Positions 7,965-16,011 of a DNA stretch of 35,258 nucleotides are shown piece after piece. Position 1 is the first letter of the stretch; every line of letters starts with the position of its first letter. Made by a program: the position numbers and the translations under genes. The notes beneath the pieces were generated by a model, which was not told the origin of the DNA, made no database searches, and saw only the letters and a list, made by a program, of their open reading frames with translations. Source of the DNA: Megasphaera sp. (lineage in GTDB: Bacteria; Bacillota; Negativicutes; Veillonellales; Megasphaeraceae). Location of the stretch: assembly GCA_022649055.1 (NCBI GenBank), contig JALCNL010000018.1, positions 1 to 35,258 on the forward strand, written 5' to 3'.

Positions 7965-9407
7965 ATGACTAATGAATTTAATCAATTTGTATCGATACAG
8001 TTGACGAAGAATGAAAAAAATGCATTATATGTTCAATTATATAATCAAATTATTGAACTTATCCATTCACGCGTATTAGCACCGGGGTATCGATTGCCTT
8101 CAGTACGAAAATTTTCCCAATATTTATCTATTAATCCGGGAACCGTAGTGAATGCATATAAAGAATTAGAAAAAAGTGGGTATGTCATTTCTCATGGTGG
8201 AAGTGGCAGTTATATTGCTGAAAAAACCTCTCTGATGGAATTGGATATGGGAACTGTCATGGCGGATTGCACCTTATTAGAAGAGGGATGGGAAAACAAA
8301 CAAAATGGAGACATGATTAATATGCGCAGTATTGCTTTGAATCCGGATGTTATTTCTATTAAAAAGTTTAAAGAATTAGTGATAAAAGTATTAGATCGTG
8401 ATAAAGGAAAAACTTTTAGTTATGAAGAAAGTCAAGGTTTTTTACCATTGCGGGAATCGGTTGTAACTTATTTGAAAGAGCGCCATGTTTCTACAAGTGC
8501 AAAAAATATACAGGTTATTTCTGGTGCTCAACAGGGAATAGATATTGTTGTCAGAGCTCTTTTAAATCATGGGGATTATGTGTTTACAGAATCACCGACG
8601 TATCCGGGTGCTATTGCAGCTTTTCGCTCAGCAGGTGCTAAAGTTATTGACATCCCGATGGAACCAGATGGCATAGATGTGATAAAATTGGAGAAATATC
8701 TTCAACGTTTTCGTCCGAAACTAATATATGTGATGCCAATATTACAGAATCCGACAGGCATATCGTATAGCATAGAAAAACGTAATCGTTTTATGGAATT
8801 GATGCGGTATTATGATGTATGTATATTAGAAGATGATTATCTCAGTGAGTTATCTTTTCGTACCAGTCCATTAGCTCCCTTGAAGGCGTTAGATCGAGAT
8901 GATAGGGTTATATATATCAAAAGTTTTTCAAAAATGTTTATGCCGGGACTGCGATTGGCGTTTTTGTGTATACCGGAATATTTAGCAGAACGGATTTTGA
9001 AAATTAAATATATAACAGATATATCTACCTCTGGTTTGACACAGCGTGTTTTTGATTTATATCTGCGGGAAGGTGTTTGGCAGGAACATATTGCACACAT
9101 TCGTAAGATATATAAGGCACAATTTGATTTTGCTTATCAAGTAGCGCAACATGCATTTTCAGACAAAGTAATTGTACAAAATCCACAAGGAGGGTTATCT
9201 TTTTGGATACGATTGCCTCAAAAAATATTGGCTAAAGAATTTTGTTTACAAGCGGAAAAGAATCACGTATATATTGCCTGTGGCGATGATTTTTATCCGC
9301 GACATATAGATCAAAGTCATATACGAATTAGTTTCTCTTTACTTTCACTACAACAAGTTGAAGCTGGTTTTCATATTTTAGGAGAGTTAATTCAAGAAAG
9401 AATGTGA
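7965..9407 (+). CDS. pdxR: MocR-family transcriptional regulator, probable PdxR
   Basis: The 480-residue protein has a GntR-type winged helix at about 20-86 (YRLPSVRKFSQYLSINPGTV marks the recognition region) joined by a linker to a fold-type I aminotransferase domain. The PLP lysine is Lys323 in SFSKMFMPGLRLAF, and the NPTG and LEDDYLSEL signatures precede it. MocR proteins of this layout sense PLP through the aminotransferase-like domain. Its divergent placement next to pdxST, with a symmetric operator between, identifies it as PdxR by context. AAAAGGAAG precedes the start. No terminator was seen downstream. Confidence 0.92.
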   Translation: MTNEFNQFVSIQLTKNEKNALYVQLYNQIIELIHSRVLAPGYRLPSVRKFSQYLSINPGTVVNAYKELEKSGYVISHGGSGSYIAEKTSLMELDMGTVMADCTLLEEGWENKQNGDMINMRSIALNPDVISIKKFKELVIKVLDRDKGKTFSYEESQGFLPLRESVVTYLKERHVSTSAKNIQVISGAQQGIDIVVRALLNHGDYVFTESPTYPGAIAAFRSAGAKVIDIPMEPDGIDVIKLEKYLQRFRPKLIYVMPILQNPTGISYSIEKRNRFMELMRYYDVCILEDDYLSELSFRTSPLAPLKALDRDDRVIYIKSFSKMFMPGLRLAFLCIPEYLAERILKIKYITDISTSGLTQRVFDLYLREGVWQEHIAHIRKIYKAQFDFAYQVAQHAFSDKVIVQNPQGGLSFWIRLPQKILAKEFCLQAEKNHVYIACGDDFYPRHIDQSHIRISFSLLSLQQVEAGFHILGELIQERM

Positions 9408-9574
9408 GATAAAAAGTATAGCAAACATCGATAAGAGGTAAAACTTGGTTTTTATTTTTATAAAGAATAAAATGGTTCATATTTTTTTGATTAAGCTAAT
9501 CTGTGGATAAATATTCACATTCCGATGACAATGACTTATCTCTTTGGATTACTCGCAACGTTGGCTGTGATGAT
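9408..9574. other. Short non-coding gap, possible membrane-gene scrap
   Basis: A run ending at 9587 reads PMTMTYLFGLLATLAVMI, which resembles one transmembrane segment. It runs into the IS end. It may be a fragment of a lost membrane gene or chance; nothing else is visible. Confidence 0.3.
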
Positions 9575-9728
9575 AGAGTACAATTAAGTTCACAAAAGTG
9601 AAAAAGGCCGTTAAAACTCCGAAACAGCCAGTATCAAGCAAACGAATAAGGAGTGAAATATGGATAGCTTGCTTACATTCTACTATATCTTTTGAAAAAT
9701 ACTATTCAGCTTTATATCTGAAGAAGAT
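9575..9728 (+). mobile_element. Left-end fragment of the same IS256-type element
   Basis: This stretch matches 708-870 closely from the AGAGTACAATT terminus through the AATAAGGAG ribosome-binding site and the first transposase codons (ATG at 9660). It then stops abruptly. No right end or later transposase part is nearby. It shows that the family inserted at least twice here and that this copy was later removed or deleted. Confidence 0.8.
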
Positions 9729-9749
9729 AGTATTCGATTTGGGAGTTTA

Positions 9750-10085
9750 TTACAACTTCTGTATATAGGCATCGATCATGTCTTGAAAAACATCATGACT
9801 AAAATGAAAGCCATATTTTTTATAAAAAGTATCAGCATTGTTTCCATTGGAAACATGTACAAAAAGATAATGTACATCTTGGTTTTACATCGTCGTATGC
9901 CATGTATAGAAAACGTTTCTCGGCATTTTCGAAGGAAGGTTTAAACAAGTGTCAAAATTCATGGAACGGAGGACCATTGTGTGTTTTTTACTTCGTTCAG
10001 CTTGAAGATACATACGAGCGTTGCAAAGATTACAACATTGTTCAATGGGACCGTTAGAAAAATCATGGTATGTAATTTTTATCAT
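9750..10085 (-). pseudogene. GNAT-family acetyltransferase, internally deleted
   Basis: The N-terminal part begins MIKITYHDFSNGPIEQCCNL and continues to about codon 50, where the frame shifts. In the new frame the sequence jumps to the typical GNAT C-terminal end: VHYLFVHVSNGNNADTFYKK, then YGFHFSHDVFQDMIDAYIQ, and a stop at 9750. The central acetyl-CoA-binding region (motif A with its R/Q-x-x-G-x-G/A loop) is missing. The remaining length is 112 codons, against about 190-220 for such proteins. It is clearly inactive. It lies just after the IS fragment, so the deletion may relate to IS activity. Confidence 0.75.
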
Positions 10086-10450
10086 GTTATAGTGACTCTT
10101 ATCCGTAGTCAGAATTTATATTTATATTTTATAATAGTTTACTTCAACGATATTTGCTGTATTAAAAGTAGCTAATAATTTGATTAGTTGCTTCAGATAA
10201 ATAAGGCGGATATGTGTAGATATCCAGTAGATACAGGTGAATGCAATGTGTTAAAGTTATGAAATAATAAGAGGGAACAGCAACACGTATTCGACCTTTT
10301 CCGTATATATAAAATGAACAGAAAGGAGTGGAACCTGGTTTTTGCTTTTTCATTTAAAGAAACCTTTTAGTTGCTGTATTTATATAGAGATACTACGCAA
10401 AAAGGTCAAAAAAATATATTATAAATAGTGCTATACAATCTACTATATCG
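10086..10450. other. Intergenic stretch without a supported gene
   Basis: A 63-codon minus-strand frame at 10162-10353 has no family resemblance and no clear start signal. I treat it as non-coding or decayed. Confidence 0.5.
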
Positions 10451-10459
10451 TGGTATAAT
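10451..10459 (+). promoter_or_regulatory. Extended -10 promoter element upstream of the GGDEF gene
   Basis: TGGTATAAT matches the extended -10 form (TGn then TATAAT). The hexamer 17 bases upstream (CTATAC) is a weak -35. It lies 143 bases before the chosen GGDEF start. Confidence 0.5.
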
Positions 10460-10601
10460 AAATTTCAGACTGTGGAGGTAGTAATTATTGCAATTTATAC
10501 TAAAGAGGTGACATAGTAAATGATGCATTAACTGGTTGCCCTATTATATAATGTATTATTACAGACGTATAGATAATGATATAGGAGATGACATCATTTT
10601 T

Positions 10602-11525
10602 ATGATGAGTAGTCAAAGAATTGAAGATACACAGGATGTTATGGATATGTCTTTTCTAAGTTCGTTGTATACGGTGGTTAGAATAGTGCATCCTTTTTCT
10701 AAAGAAGTGATCGTTGATTACAGCAGGAAGAAATTCCCACTTTTTAATGGACGTTGTATTTGTTCCCAAGAGAAGGAGTACCCTTGTAAACGTGATGGCT
10801 GTATGGCGGAAAAAGCATATATGGAAGGGAAAGGATTCCATAAGTTAGTACAATATCACCATAAATTGTGGCTGGTTGCCGTAATCCCGCTGTTATATAA
10901 AGCAAAACCAAGTGTACTGGAACTGGTAAAAGATGTGACGAATGCTTTGACTATCGAGGATGATGAGTATAGGGAAACGGTTTTATTTCAACAGTTTTTT
11001 ATGCAAATGAATGATACGATCGTTAAGGATAAATTAACGGGGCTGTATAATAAGAAGTATATGTACTCTCGGCTGGACCGAGATCTTCGGGAAGCGACAG
11101 CCAATCAACAGACCATATCACTTTTATTTGTTGATTTAGATAAATTTAAATTGATTAATGATGACTGTGGACATATGGAAGGGGACCAGGTACTGGCTGA
11201 TGTAGCAAAGATCTTTTGTAATACGATTCGGATGAAAGAGGACTGGGCGTGCCGTTTTGGCGGAGATGAATTTATAATATGCTTGAACAATATGAAGGAA
11301 GCCTTTGTGTATCAGATTGCTGAAGGAATTCGGATTAAAATTCTTCAATTACGGAAAAATAAAGAACCAGGCATTTCTACATCGATAGGTATATATACGG
11401 TGAATATGGAAAATGCGATTAAGAATATTTCCATAGAAGAAATGATATGTATGGCAGATAAGCAAATGTACCTTGCCAAGAAGCAAGGAGGAAACTGTAC
11501 CGCAATGAATGGTATCGTTAAGTAG
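10602..11525 (+). CDS. Diguanylate cyclase with Cys-rich N-terminal sensor
   Basis: The C-terminal GGDEF domain makes cyclic di-GMP from two GTP. It has an intact DKLTGLYNKKY entry motif and RFGGDEFIIC, with GGDEF at residues 220-224. The allosteric I-site is not kept: the position of its Arg is Met (MKED). The N-terminal 130 residues form a PAS/PocR-like input region with the Cys pattern CICSQEKEYPCKRDGC (about 52-67), which could bind metal, heme or sense redox. No membrane segment is visible, so it should be cytoplasmic. The start is uncertain: ATG 10602 follows AGGAG at 10583-10587 with a long spacing, and the frame stays open to a TTG at 10536. Confidence 0.85.
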   Translation: MMSSQRIEDTQDVMDMSFLSSLYTVVRIVHPFSKEVIVDYSRKKFPLFNGRCICSQEKEYPCKRDGCMAEKAYMEGKGFHKLVQYHHKLWLVAVIPLLYKAKPSVLELVKDVTNALTIEDDEYRETVLFQQFFMQMNDTIVKDKLTGLYNKKYMYSRLDRDLREATANQQTISLLFVDLDKFKLINDDCGHMEGDQVLADVAKIFCNTIRMKEDWACRFGGDEFIICLNNMKEAFVYQIAEGIRIKILQLRKNKEPGISTSIGIYTVNMENAIKNISIEEMICMADKQMYLAKKQGGNCTAMNGIVK

Positions 11526-11589
11526 ACGAGTTGACGAATTGGTAAAGAAGCTGTATGGATACTAAAAATACAAGAAATAGATAGTAATA

Positions 11590-11621
11590 GAGTTCATGGG
11601 AAATCCAGTGGGCTCTTTTTT
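11590..11621 (+). terminator. Intrinsic terminator after the GGDEF gene
   Basis: GAGTTCA (11590-11596) pairs with TGGGCTC (11609-11615, two G-U pairs) and is followed by six Ts. Confidence 0.65.
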
Positions 11622-12055
11622 GATTTTATCAATTAGGACCGAAAAATGGTGTAGAGGGTATTTTGATGAAAATAAAGGGTTGAATATTGAGAAACGACTT
11701 AGTAGGGTACAAAGATGATAATACGACACTGAAAACAGTGCATGTATGCGGATATCTAGTAGGTATATCTAGATATACAGGAGTATATAATATAAGCAAG
11801 AAATAAAATCTAACACATGAGTGTAAAAAATAACACTTTGTTAGTGGCAGAGGGTTGTTTTTGTAAAATTGGTAAATTATTTTGCATTAAGTGTATTTGA
11901 TTATAAATGAGTTAGTATTGATTTTGAAAATTGCTGAAATTTTAAAATGGTACCGCCTTATATTCTATCTTTATTTACCATGCATAATAAATGTTTTTGA
12001 GATAATGAGAAACTCTTGTTTTTTTCTATTATTTCAAAAATGGTAACATATTGTC
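11622..12055. other. AT-rich intergenic stretch
   Basis: No gene is supported. It contains a 14-bp perfect palindrome (TATATCTAGATATA, 11764-11777). It also contains an interrupted hairpin at 11810-11844 (CTAACA with TGTTAG outside, AGTGT with ACACT inside). Neither has a clear assignment. Confidence 0.55.
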
Positions 12056-12120
12056 TTGTAAATTTTTAGTGGATAATATATAATAACTGTATAATCGATT
12101 ATTCGATTATACAGTTATTA
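12056..12120 (+). promoter_or_regulatory. Promoter and 40-bp palindromic operator of the arsR-type operon
   Basis: TTGTAA (12056-12061) and TATAAT (12079-12084) are 17 bases apart. Starting inside the -10 box, 12081-12120 is a 40-bp palindrome with a single mismatched pair (12099/12102); each arm begins TAATAACTGTATAATCG. A repressor bound here would cover the -10 box and transcription start. ArsR/SmtB proteins bind such dyads next to their own gene, and the decayed arsR-like gene begins 26 bases downstream. Confidence 0.8.
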
Positions 12121-12146
12121 TATTTAAGCATAAGGGGGGATAATAG

Positions 12147-12453
12147 ATGCAGAAAATAGTCAATGTGTTAACAGCATTATCTGATGGCCCCGGTTAATAA
12201 TTTAAAATTTATTATATGAACGGGACTGTGCGTACGTGATGTTATAGAAACATTACAGATTACGCAGACTAAAGTATCCAGACATCGTTGTTATCTTAAG
12301 AATACGGGATTGGCTGCTGATCGTAAGTAGTTGTAATGAACGTATTATTCAATATTAGGAGATAAACGGCTGACATTTCTGGATAGGTTAGTGTATGACA
12401 ATTTAAGAAGTATGGAAATGTATCAAGAAGATACAAAGTGTTTAAATGAGTAG
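12147..12453 (+). pseudogene. ArsR/SmtB-family repressor, broken
   Basis: The start is good: GGGGGGAT then ATG at 12147, reading MQKIVNVLTALSDG, the usual opening of an ArsR-type protein. The frame then meets stops within 20 codons. Later pieces in other frames match the winged helix: EALQITQTKVSRH is the recognition helix region, followed by YLKNTGLAADRK, a TYYSI wing remnant and the C-terminal helix. The metal-binding Cys pair typical of ArsR cannot be confirmed; a single Cys survives in NERDCAY. At least three lesions make it non-functional. It heads the operon encoding the redox protein, permease and CGGC protein, whose expression may therefore be unregulated. Confidence 0.8.
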
Positions 12454-12541
12454 TCGCAGCGGAAAACATGTAAACCTGTTTTCATTTTTTAGCCTTAGCA
12501 ATTTTATTTATATGTATAATATGGAAGGAGCATTATTAACT

Positions 12542-12781
12542 ATGGAAATTAAAATATTAGGTTCCGGGTGTACCAATTGCAGAAGACTCGAAGAAAATAT
12601 ACAAAAAGCGGTTCATGAAATACCAGTCGATAGTATGATTATTAAAGTACAGGATATCCGCGAAATCATGAAATACGGTGTCATGCGGACTCCGGCTCTT
12701 GTAATCAATGAAAAGGTGAAAATGGCGGGGAAGGTATGCACAGTAGAAGAAATCAAGCGGTATATTGTCGAAGAACAATAA
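12542..12781 (+). CDS. Small thioredoxin-fold protein (redox-active disulfide protein 2 family)
   Basis: The 79-residue protein is a single thioredoxin fold with the active-site CTNC at residues 10-13 and the cis-Pro loop at MRTPALV. This family is regularly encoded beside ArsP/DUF318-type permeases and is thought to reduce or deliver thiol-reactive metalloids. The start at 12542 is chosen because AAGGAG lies just upstream and the protein begins at the first beta-strand; the in-frame extension upstream lacks homology and overlaps the decayed repressor. The permease begins 34 bases after its stop. Confidence 0.88.
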   Translation: MEIKILGSGCTNCRRLEENIQKAVHEIPVDSMIIKVQDIREIMKYGVMRTPALVINEKVKMAGKVCTVEEIKRYIVEEQ

Positions 12782-12815
12782 CTTTTATGCATAATGATGA
12801 AGAGGAGGTGGCACT

Positions 12816-13781
12816 ATGTTTGATTGGCTGCAGGTAATCGCTGATTTTTTAACCTACACGGCGTTAGGCCTTTTACCGGAGAGTAAATTGGGCAGTGCTG
12901 TTAATTTTTTTATTTTTGATACAGTAAAAATACTAATACTTTTGATCGTTATTATTTATGCCATTACATTTATCCGCAGTTATTTTCCTCCGGAAAAAAC
13001 AAAAAAAATTCTTTCTCATACAAAAGGAAATCAAGTAGTCGGACATGTCTTAGCGGCCCTGCTGGGAATCGTAACTCCGTTTTGTTCTTGTTCTGCAGTT
13101 CCCCTTTTTATCGGGTTTGTAGAAGCGGGAATTCCCTTAGGTGTGACTTTTTCGTTTTTGATTGCGGCACCTATGGTAAATGAAATCGCCGTAGGTCTTC
13201 TGTACGGTTTATTTGGCTGGAAAATTATGTTGATTTATATTTTATCTGGAGAAATTATTGCTATGATAGGGGGGATGATTATCGGCAGAATGAAAATGGA
13301 AAAATTTGTAGAAGCGTATGTTTATGAAATGCAAAATATACCCAGCATGGAAATTGTTGAACCGCATATGAAAAATAGACTATATGATGCGTGGATTTTT
13401 ACTCGTGATTTAATTAAACGCATATGGATCTATGTTCTCATCGGTATTGCTATCGGTGGTTTTATCCATGGCTGGATTCCGGCGGGAACCTTGGCGCAGT
13501 ATGCAGGAAAAGAAAACCCCTTTGCTGTTCCCATTGCTGTATTGATCGGAATACCGCTGTACTCCAATGCGGCGGGTGTTATTCCGTTAATCAGTGAGTT
13601 GACTAGAACCGGTGTTTCTATGGGAACGGCGCTTTCGTTCATGATGGCAGTGACCGCGTTAAGTCTTCCGGAAGCGATTCTTCTAAAACAGGTACTCAAA
13701 CCGCGTCTGCTGGTTATCTTCTTCAGCGTCGTTGGAATGGGTATTATCTTTACAGGCTATTTATTCAATTTTTTACTGTAA
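12816..13781 (+). CDS. ArsP/DUF318-family permease
   Basis: This 321-residue integral membrane protein has about eight to nine hydrophobic segments. It has the hallmark TPFCSCSAVPLFIGFVEAGI motif near residues 89-108, then APMVNEIA, and in the second half SNAAGVIPL. ArsP members export trivalent organoarsenicals such as methylarsenite; other members of PF03773 are linked to copper or zinc. The context of arsR remnant, redox-active disulfide protein and CGGC protein favours metalloid efflux, but the substrate is not proven. AGGAGG precedes the ATG. The protein appears complete. Confidence 0.9.
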   Translation: MFDWLQVIADFLTYTALGLLPESKLGSAVNFFIFDTVKILILLIVIIYAITFIRSYFPPEKTKKILSHTKGNQVVGHVLAALLGIVTPFCSCSAVPLFIGFVEAGIPLGVTFSFLIAAPMVNEIAVGLLYGLFGWKIMLIYILSGEIIAMIGGMIIGRMKMEKFVEAYVYEMQNIPSMEIVEPHMKNRLYDAWIFTRDLIKRIWIYVLIGIAIGGFIHGWIPAGTLAQYAGKENPFAVPIAVLIGIPLYSNAAGVIPLISELTRTGVSMGTALSFMMAVTALSLPEAILLKQVLKPRLLVIFFSVVGMGIIFTGYLFNFLL

Positions 13782-13829
13782 CATGATATGATACGGCAGA
13801 TGTATATGGTGATAGAGGGAGATGGTAAG

Positions 13830-14158
13830 ATGAAAGTAGGCTTGATTAGATGTTTGCAGACAGAGGATATGTGTGGGACGACTCTTTGTTTGAAAGCGAT
13901 AAAAGCGCATATGGGAGCGTTTCAAGATAGCCAGGAAGAGATTGAACTGATGAATATAAATACTTGTGGGGGGTGTCCTGGCAAAAAAGCAATTACCCGG
14001 GCTGAAAATATGGTTAAAAACGGCTGTGATACCATTGTTTTATCTTCTTGCATAACCCATCTCCTATTGGATTTCCCTGTCCTAACAAAGATAGGATGCT
14101 TTCTGTTTTGCGCAAAAGACTTCGTGACGATATTCGAATTTTGACATATAGCCATTGA
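13830..14158 (+). pseudogene. CGGC-domain protein with a late frameshift
   Basis: Start ATG 13830 follows AGAGGGA. The N-terminal part, beginning MKVGLIRCLQTEDMCGTTLC, and the eponymous CGGC at 46-49 are intact, as is the TIVLSSCIT strand (about 70-78). From about codon 80 the frame reads an unrelated tail and stops at 14144. In the next frame the expected ending appears: PSPIGFPCPNKDRMLSV, then a segment ending TYSH at a TGA (14156-14158). A single insertion or deletion near 14050-14080 therefore separates the two halves. The domain is proposed to bind metals through its Cys residues. The frameshift is either a real lesion or a sequencing error. Confidence 0.75.
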
Positions 14159-14196
14159 TGGGGCGATTCGTTGTGCTGTGTTGATTTAAAAAAAAT

Positions 14197-14229
14197 ACTC
14201 TCCTCATGCGCTGGCAGGGGGAGAGTTTT
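14197..14229 (+). terminator. Intrinsic terminator of the arsR-type operon
   Basis: ACTCTCC (14197-14203) pairs with GGAGAGT (14219-14225) around a 15-base loop, followed by TTTT. Confidence 0.8.
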
Positions 14230-14320
14230 GTATTGCGGATATATTCCGATAGGTAAGCATAAGGGGAATTTTGATTAACAAATTAACATAGTTTCTTTTA
14301 TGCCGCTGTTGTGGAACCTG

Positions 14321-14349
14321 TTGACAGAGCAGAAGCTGCGTTATATATT
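14321..14349 (+). promoter_or_regulatory. Consensus sigma-70-type promoter for the cysteine desulfidase gene
   Basis: TTGACA (14321-14326) and TATATT (14344-14349) are exactly 17 bases apart, 58 bases before the TTG start. Confidence 0.8.
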
Positions 14350-14406
14350 TAACGTGGATAATAACTTGCAGTATAGGGTGCGTTTTTTGAGGAGGAGCGA
14401 ATAGAA

Positions 14407-15702
14407 TTGACACAGACAATGAAATGGGAAACAATGATAGAAATCATGAAAAAAAATGTTATGCCGGCAACCGGGTGTACGGAGCCGATATCATTAGCTT
14501 ATGCGGCAGCGGTGGCAGCTAAGCATCTTGGCTATCCGGCAGAACGGGTAGAGGCGTATGTATCGGCGAATTTAATGAAAAATGGCATGGGTGTAACTGT
14601 TCCGGGGACGGGCAGACCGGGATTGCAGATGGCAGCCGCTATCGGCGCGCTGGATGGGGATGCGGAAGGCGGGCTGCAGGTGCTGGGAAACTTGCATGAA
14701 GATAAAGTAACCGAGGCTAAGAATATGGTTGACAGCGGGTTGGCGACAGTGGCTGTCAAAGACGTACCGCAGGTTTTGTATTCAGAAGCCAATGTGTATG
14801 GACAGGGACATTGTGTACAAGTTTGTATTGCCGACAGCCACACACATATTATTTTTATTAAAAAGGATGAAGAAATAATATTTTCTTTGCCACAGAACGA
14901 AACAGCGGAAATCGATCCGGATGTCAAATTTCTTCGCTCATTGACTTTTTATGATATATATGAATTTGCTGTTAAGGCACCTTTACCGATGCTTTCCTTC
15001 ATTAAGGAAGCAGCAACGCTCAACGATGCATTGTCTGAAATCGGTTTAAGCGGTGAGTATGGGCTTGGCATGGGGCATGCCATGGCCGATAAAATTGATA
15101 AAAATTTAATTGGAACCGATCTTTTCAACCAAGTGGTAATGCGGACGACCGCCGCGGCGGATGCTCGTATGGGCGGAGCCCCGTATGCGGCTATGTCTAA
15201 CTCCGGTTCCGGTAATCAGGGAATTTGTGCGACGGTTCCGGTTACTGTCGTAGCCAGGCATTTAGGGGCAGAGGAAGAAAAGCTGATACGGGCATTAGCC
15301 TTTTCTCATATGACGGCTATTTATATCCATGGATTTCTACCTAAATTGTCGGCACTTTGCTGTGGATTGACCTCTAGTATGGGGGGAGCTGCCGGCATGG
15401 CGCTGCTTATGACCGGCGATTATGATACCGCTGCACGGGCTTTATCTTCTATGACCGGGGATGTTACGGGAATGGTTTGTGATGGGGCGGCGAACAGCTG
15501 TGCCATGAAGGTTGGTTCCGCTTCCGGCTCCGCATTTCGTTCGGTTATGCTGGCCCTTGATGGCAAGCGGGTGAGTGGAAATGAAGGACTGGTGTCAGAT
15601 ACTGTTGATGAGTCCCTGCGAAATATCGGGGTCTTGGCTACAAAAGGAATGCAGGAAACAGATAAACAGATATTGGATATTATGCTGCATAAGAATCAGT
15701 AA
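14407..15702 (+). CDS. cyuA: L-cysteine desulfidase / UPF0597 family (CyuA-like)
   Basis: Members of this family use an iron-sulfur cluster to degrade L-cysteine to pyruvate, sulfide and ammonia, and are related to the serine dehydratase alpha subunit. The 431-residue length is typical. The diagnostic PATGCTEPISLAYAAA lies at about 20-35 (Cys24). C-terminal Cys residues occur in ALCCGLTSSMGGAAGM and MVCDGAANSCAMKV, giving candidate cluster ligands. A TTG at 14407 is the likely start, preceded by GAGGAGG. The gene is monocistronic: it has its own promoter, and a new promoter begins seven bases after its stop. Cysteine rather than serine as substrate is inferred from the family. Confidence 0.88.
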   Translation: MTQTMKWETMIEIMKKNVMPATGCTEPISLAYAAAVAAKHLGYPAERVEAYVSANLMKNGMGVTVPGTGRPGLQMAAAIGALDGDAEGGLQVLGNLHEDKVTEAKNMVDSGLATVAVKDVPQVLYSEANVYGQGHCVQVCIADSHTHIIFIKKDEEIIFSLPQNETAEIDPDVKFLRSLTFYDIYEFAVKAPLPMLSFIKEAATLNDALSEIGLSGEYGLGMGHAMADKIDKNLIGTDLFNQVVMRTTAAADARMGGAPYAAMSNSGSGNQGICATVPVTVVARHLGAEEEKLIRALAFSHMTAIYIHGFLPKLSALCCGLTSSMGGAAGMALLMTGDYDTAARALSSMTGDVTGMVCDGAANSCAMKVGSASGSAFRSVMLALDGKRVSGNEGLVSDTVDESLRNIGVLATKGMQETDKQILDIMLHKNQ

Positions 15703-15708
15703 TCTGTC

Positions 15709-15737
15709 TTGACAGTGCGTTTTTCCTGCTATATACT
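15709..15737 (+). promoter_or_regulatory. Consensus promoter for the leader and ABC transporter operon
   Basis: TTGACA (15709-15714) and TATACT (15732-15737) are separated by 17 bases. Transcription should start near 15744, giving a leader of about 270 nt before the first start codon. Confidence 0.8.
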
Positions 15738-15789
15738 TACGTTGGTTTAATTGTGAGACGAGGGGGAGCTCCTTTATCTTGCTATATGT

Positions 15790-15918
15790 ATATAAAGACA
15801 TATTAATGACCGGAAATGCGATGGGAATCCGTGTAACGGATTGAGAGGATGCTTGCAGCATCGACCGCCGATACATGATATCGGATGCCTGTTTGGGTAC
15901 GCATTTTACGGTGGTTCA
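15790..15918 (+). promoter_or_regulatory. Probable cobalamin-type riboswitch
   Basis: The leader shows, in the order known for B12 riboswitches, these blocks: ATGGGAATCC (15821-15830); the short P5 stem TCCG/CGGA enclosing TGTAA (15828-15840); GAGAGGATGC, then a GCAGC core (15855-15859) and GACCGCC; and a 3' block CGGATGCCTG (15882-15891). These resemble the btuB-class GGGAAUCC-GUG-AA, GCAGCGGUAA and GAAGACCUGCC boxes. The match is by eye and not perfect: the classic upstream GGTG box is unclear. A terminator follows directly, so ligand binding would be expected to shut off the transporter. A T-box or TPP element was considered and fits worse. Confidence 0.5.
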
Positions 15919-15949
15919 GACGGGTATTGTATATACCCGTCTTTTTTTT
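15919..15949 (+). terminator. Leader terminator upstream of the ABC transporter
   Basis: GACGGGTAT (15919-15927) pairs perfectly with ATACCCGTC (15933-15941) around a 5-base loop and is followed by eight Ts. It lies between the promoter at 15709 and the gene at 16012, so it must act by attenuation. Confidence 0.9.
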
Positions 15950-16011
15950 ATAAAAAATGAGGGTATGTTATTTTTATAACATTGTAAATTATATAAGGAG
16001 GATTGTTACGT

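Noticed and set aside
10162-10353. 63-codon minus-strand frame near the GGDEF gene
   Set aside because: No start signal, no family resemblance and no neighbours on that strand.
11764-11777. 14-bp palindrome as a regulator site
   Set aside because: A/T-rich, no gene or promoter placed near it; could be chance.
12446-12541. In-frame N-terminal extension of the small thioredoxin-like protein
   Set aside because: It overlaps the decayed arsR region and lacks homology; ATG 12542 has a clear AAGGAG site.
14532-14927. 131-codon minus-strand frame inside the cysteine desulfidase gene
   Set aside because: Shadow of a strongly conserved gene; composition reflects the reverse of its codons.
15790-15950. 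T-box or TPP riboswitch reading of the leader
   Set aside because: No T-box antiterminator TGGNACC-like motif and no paired TPP boxes were seen; GAGAGG alone is too little.
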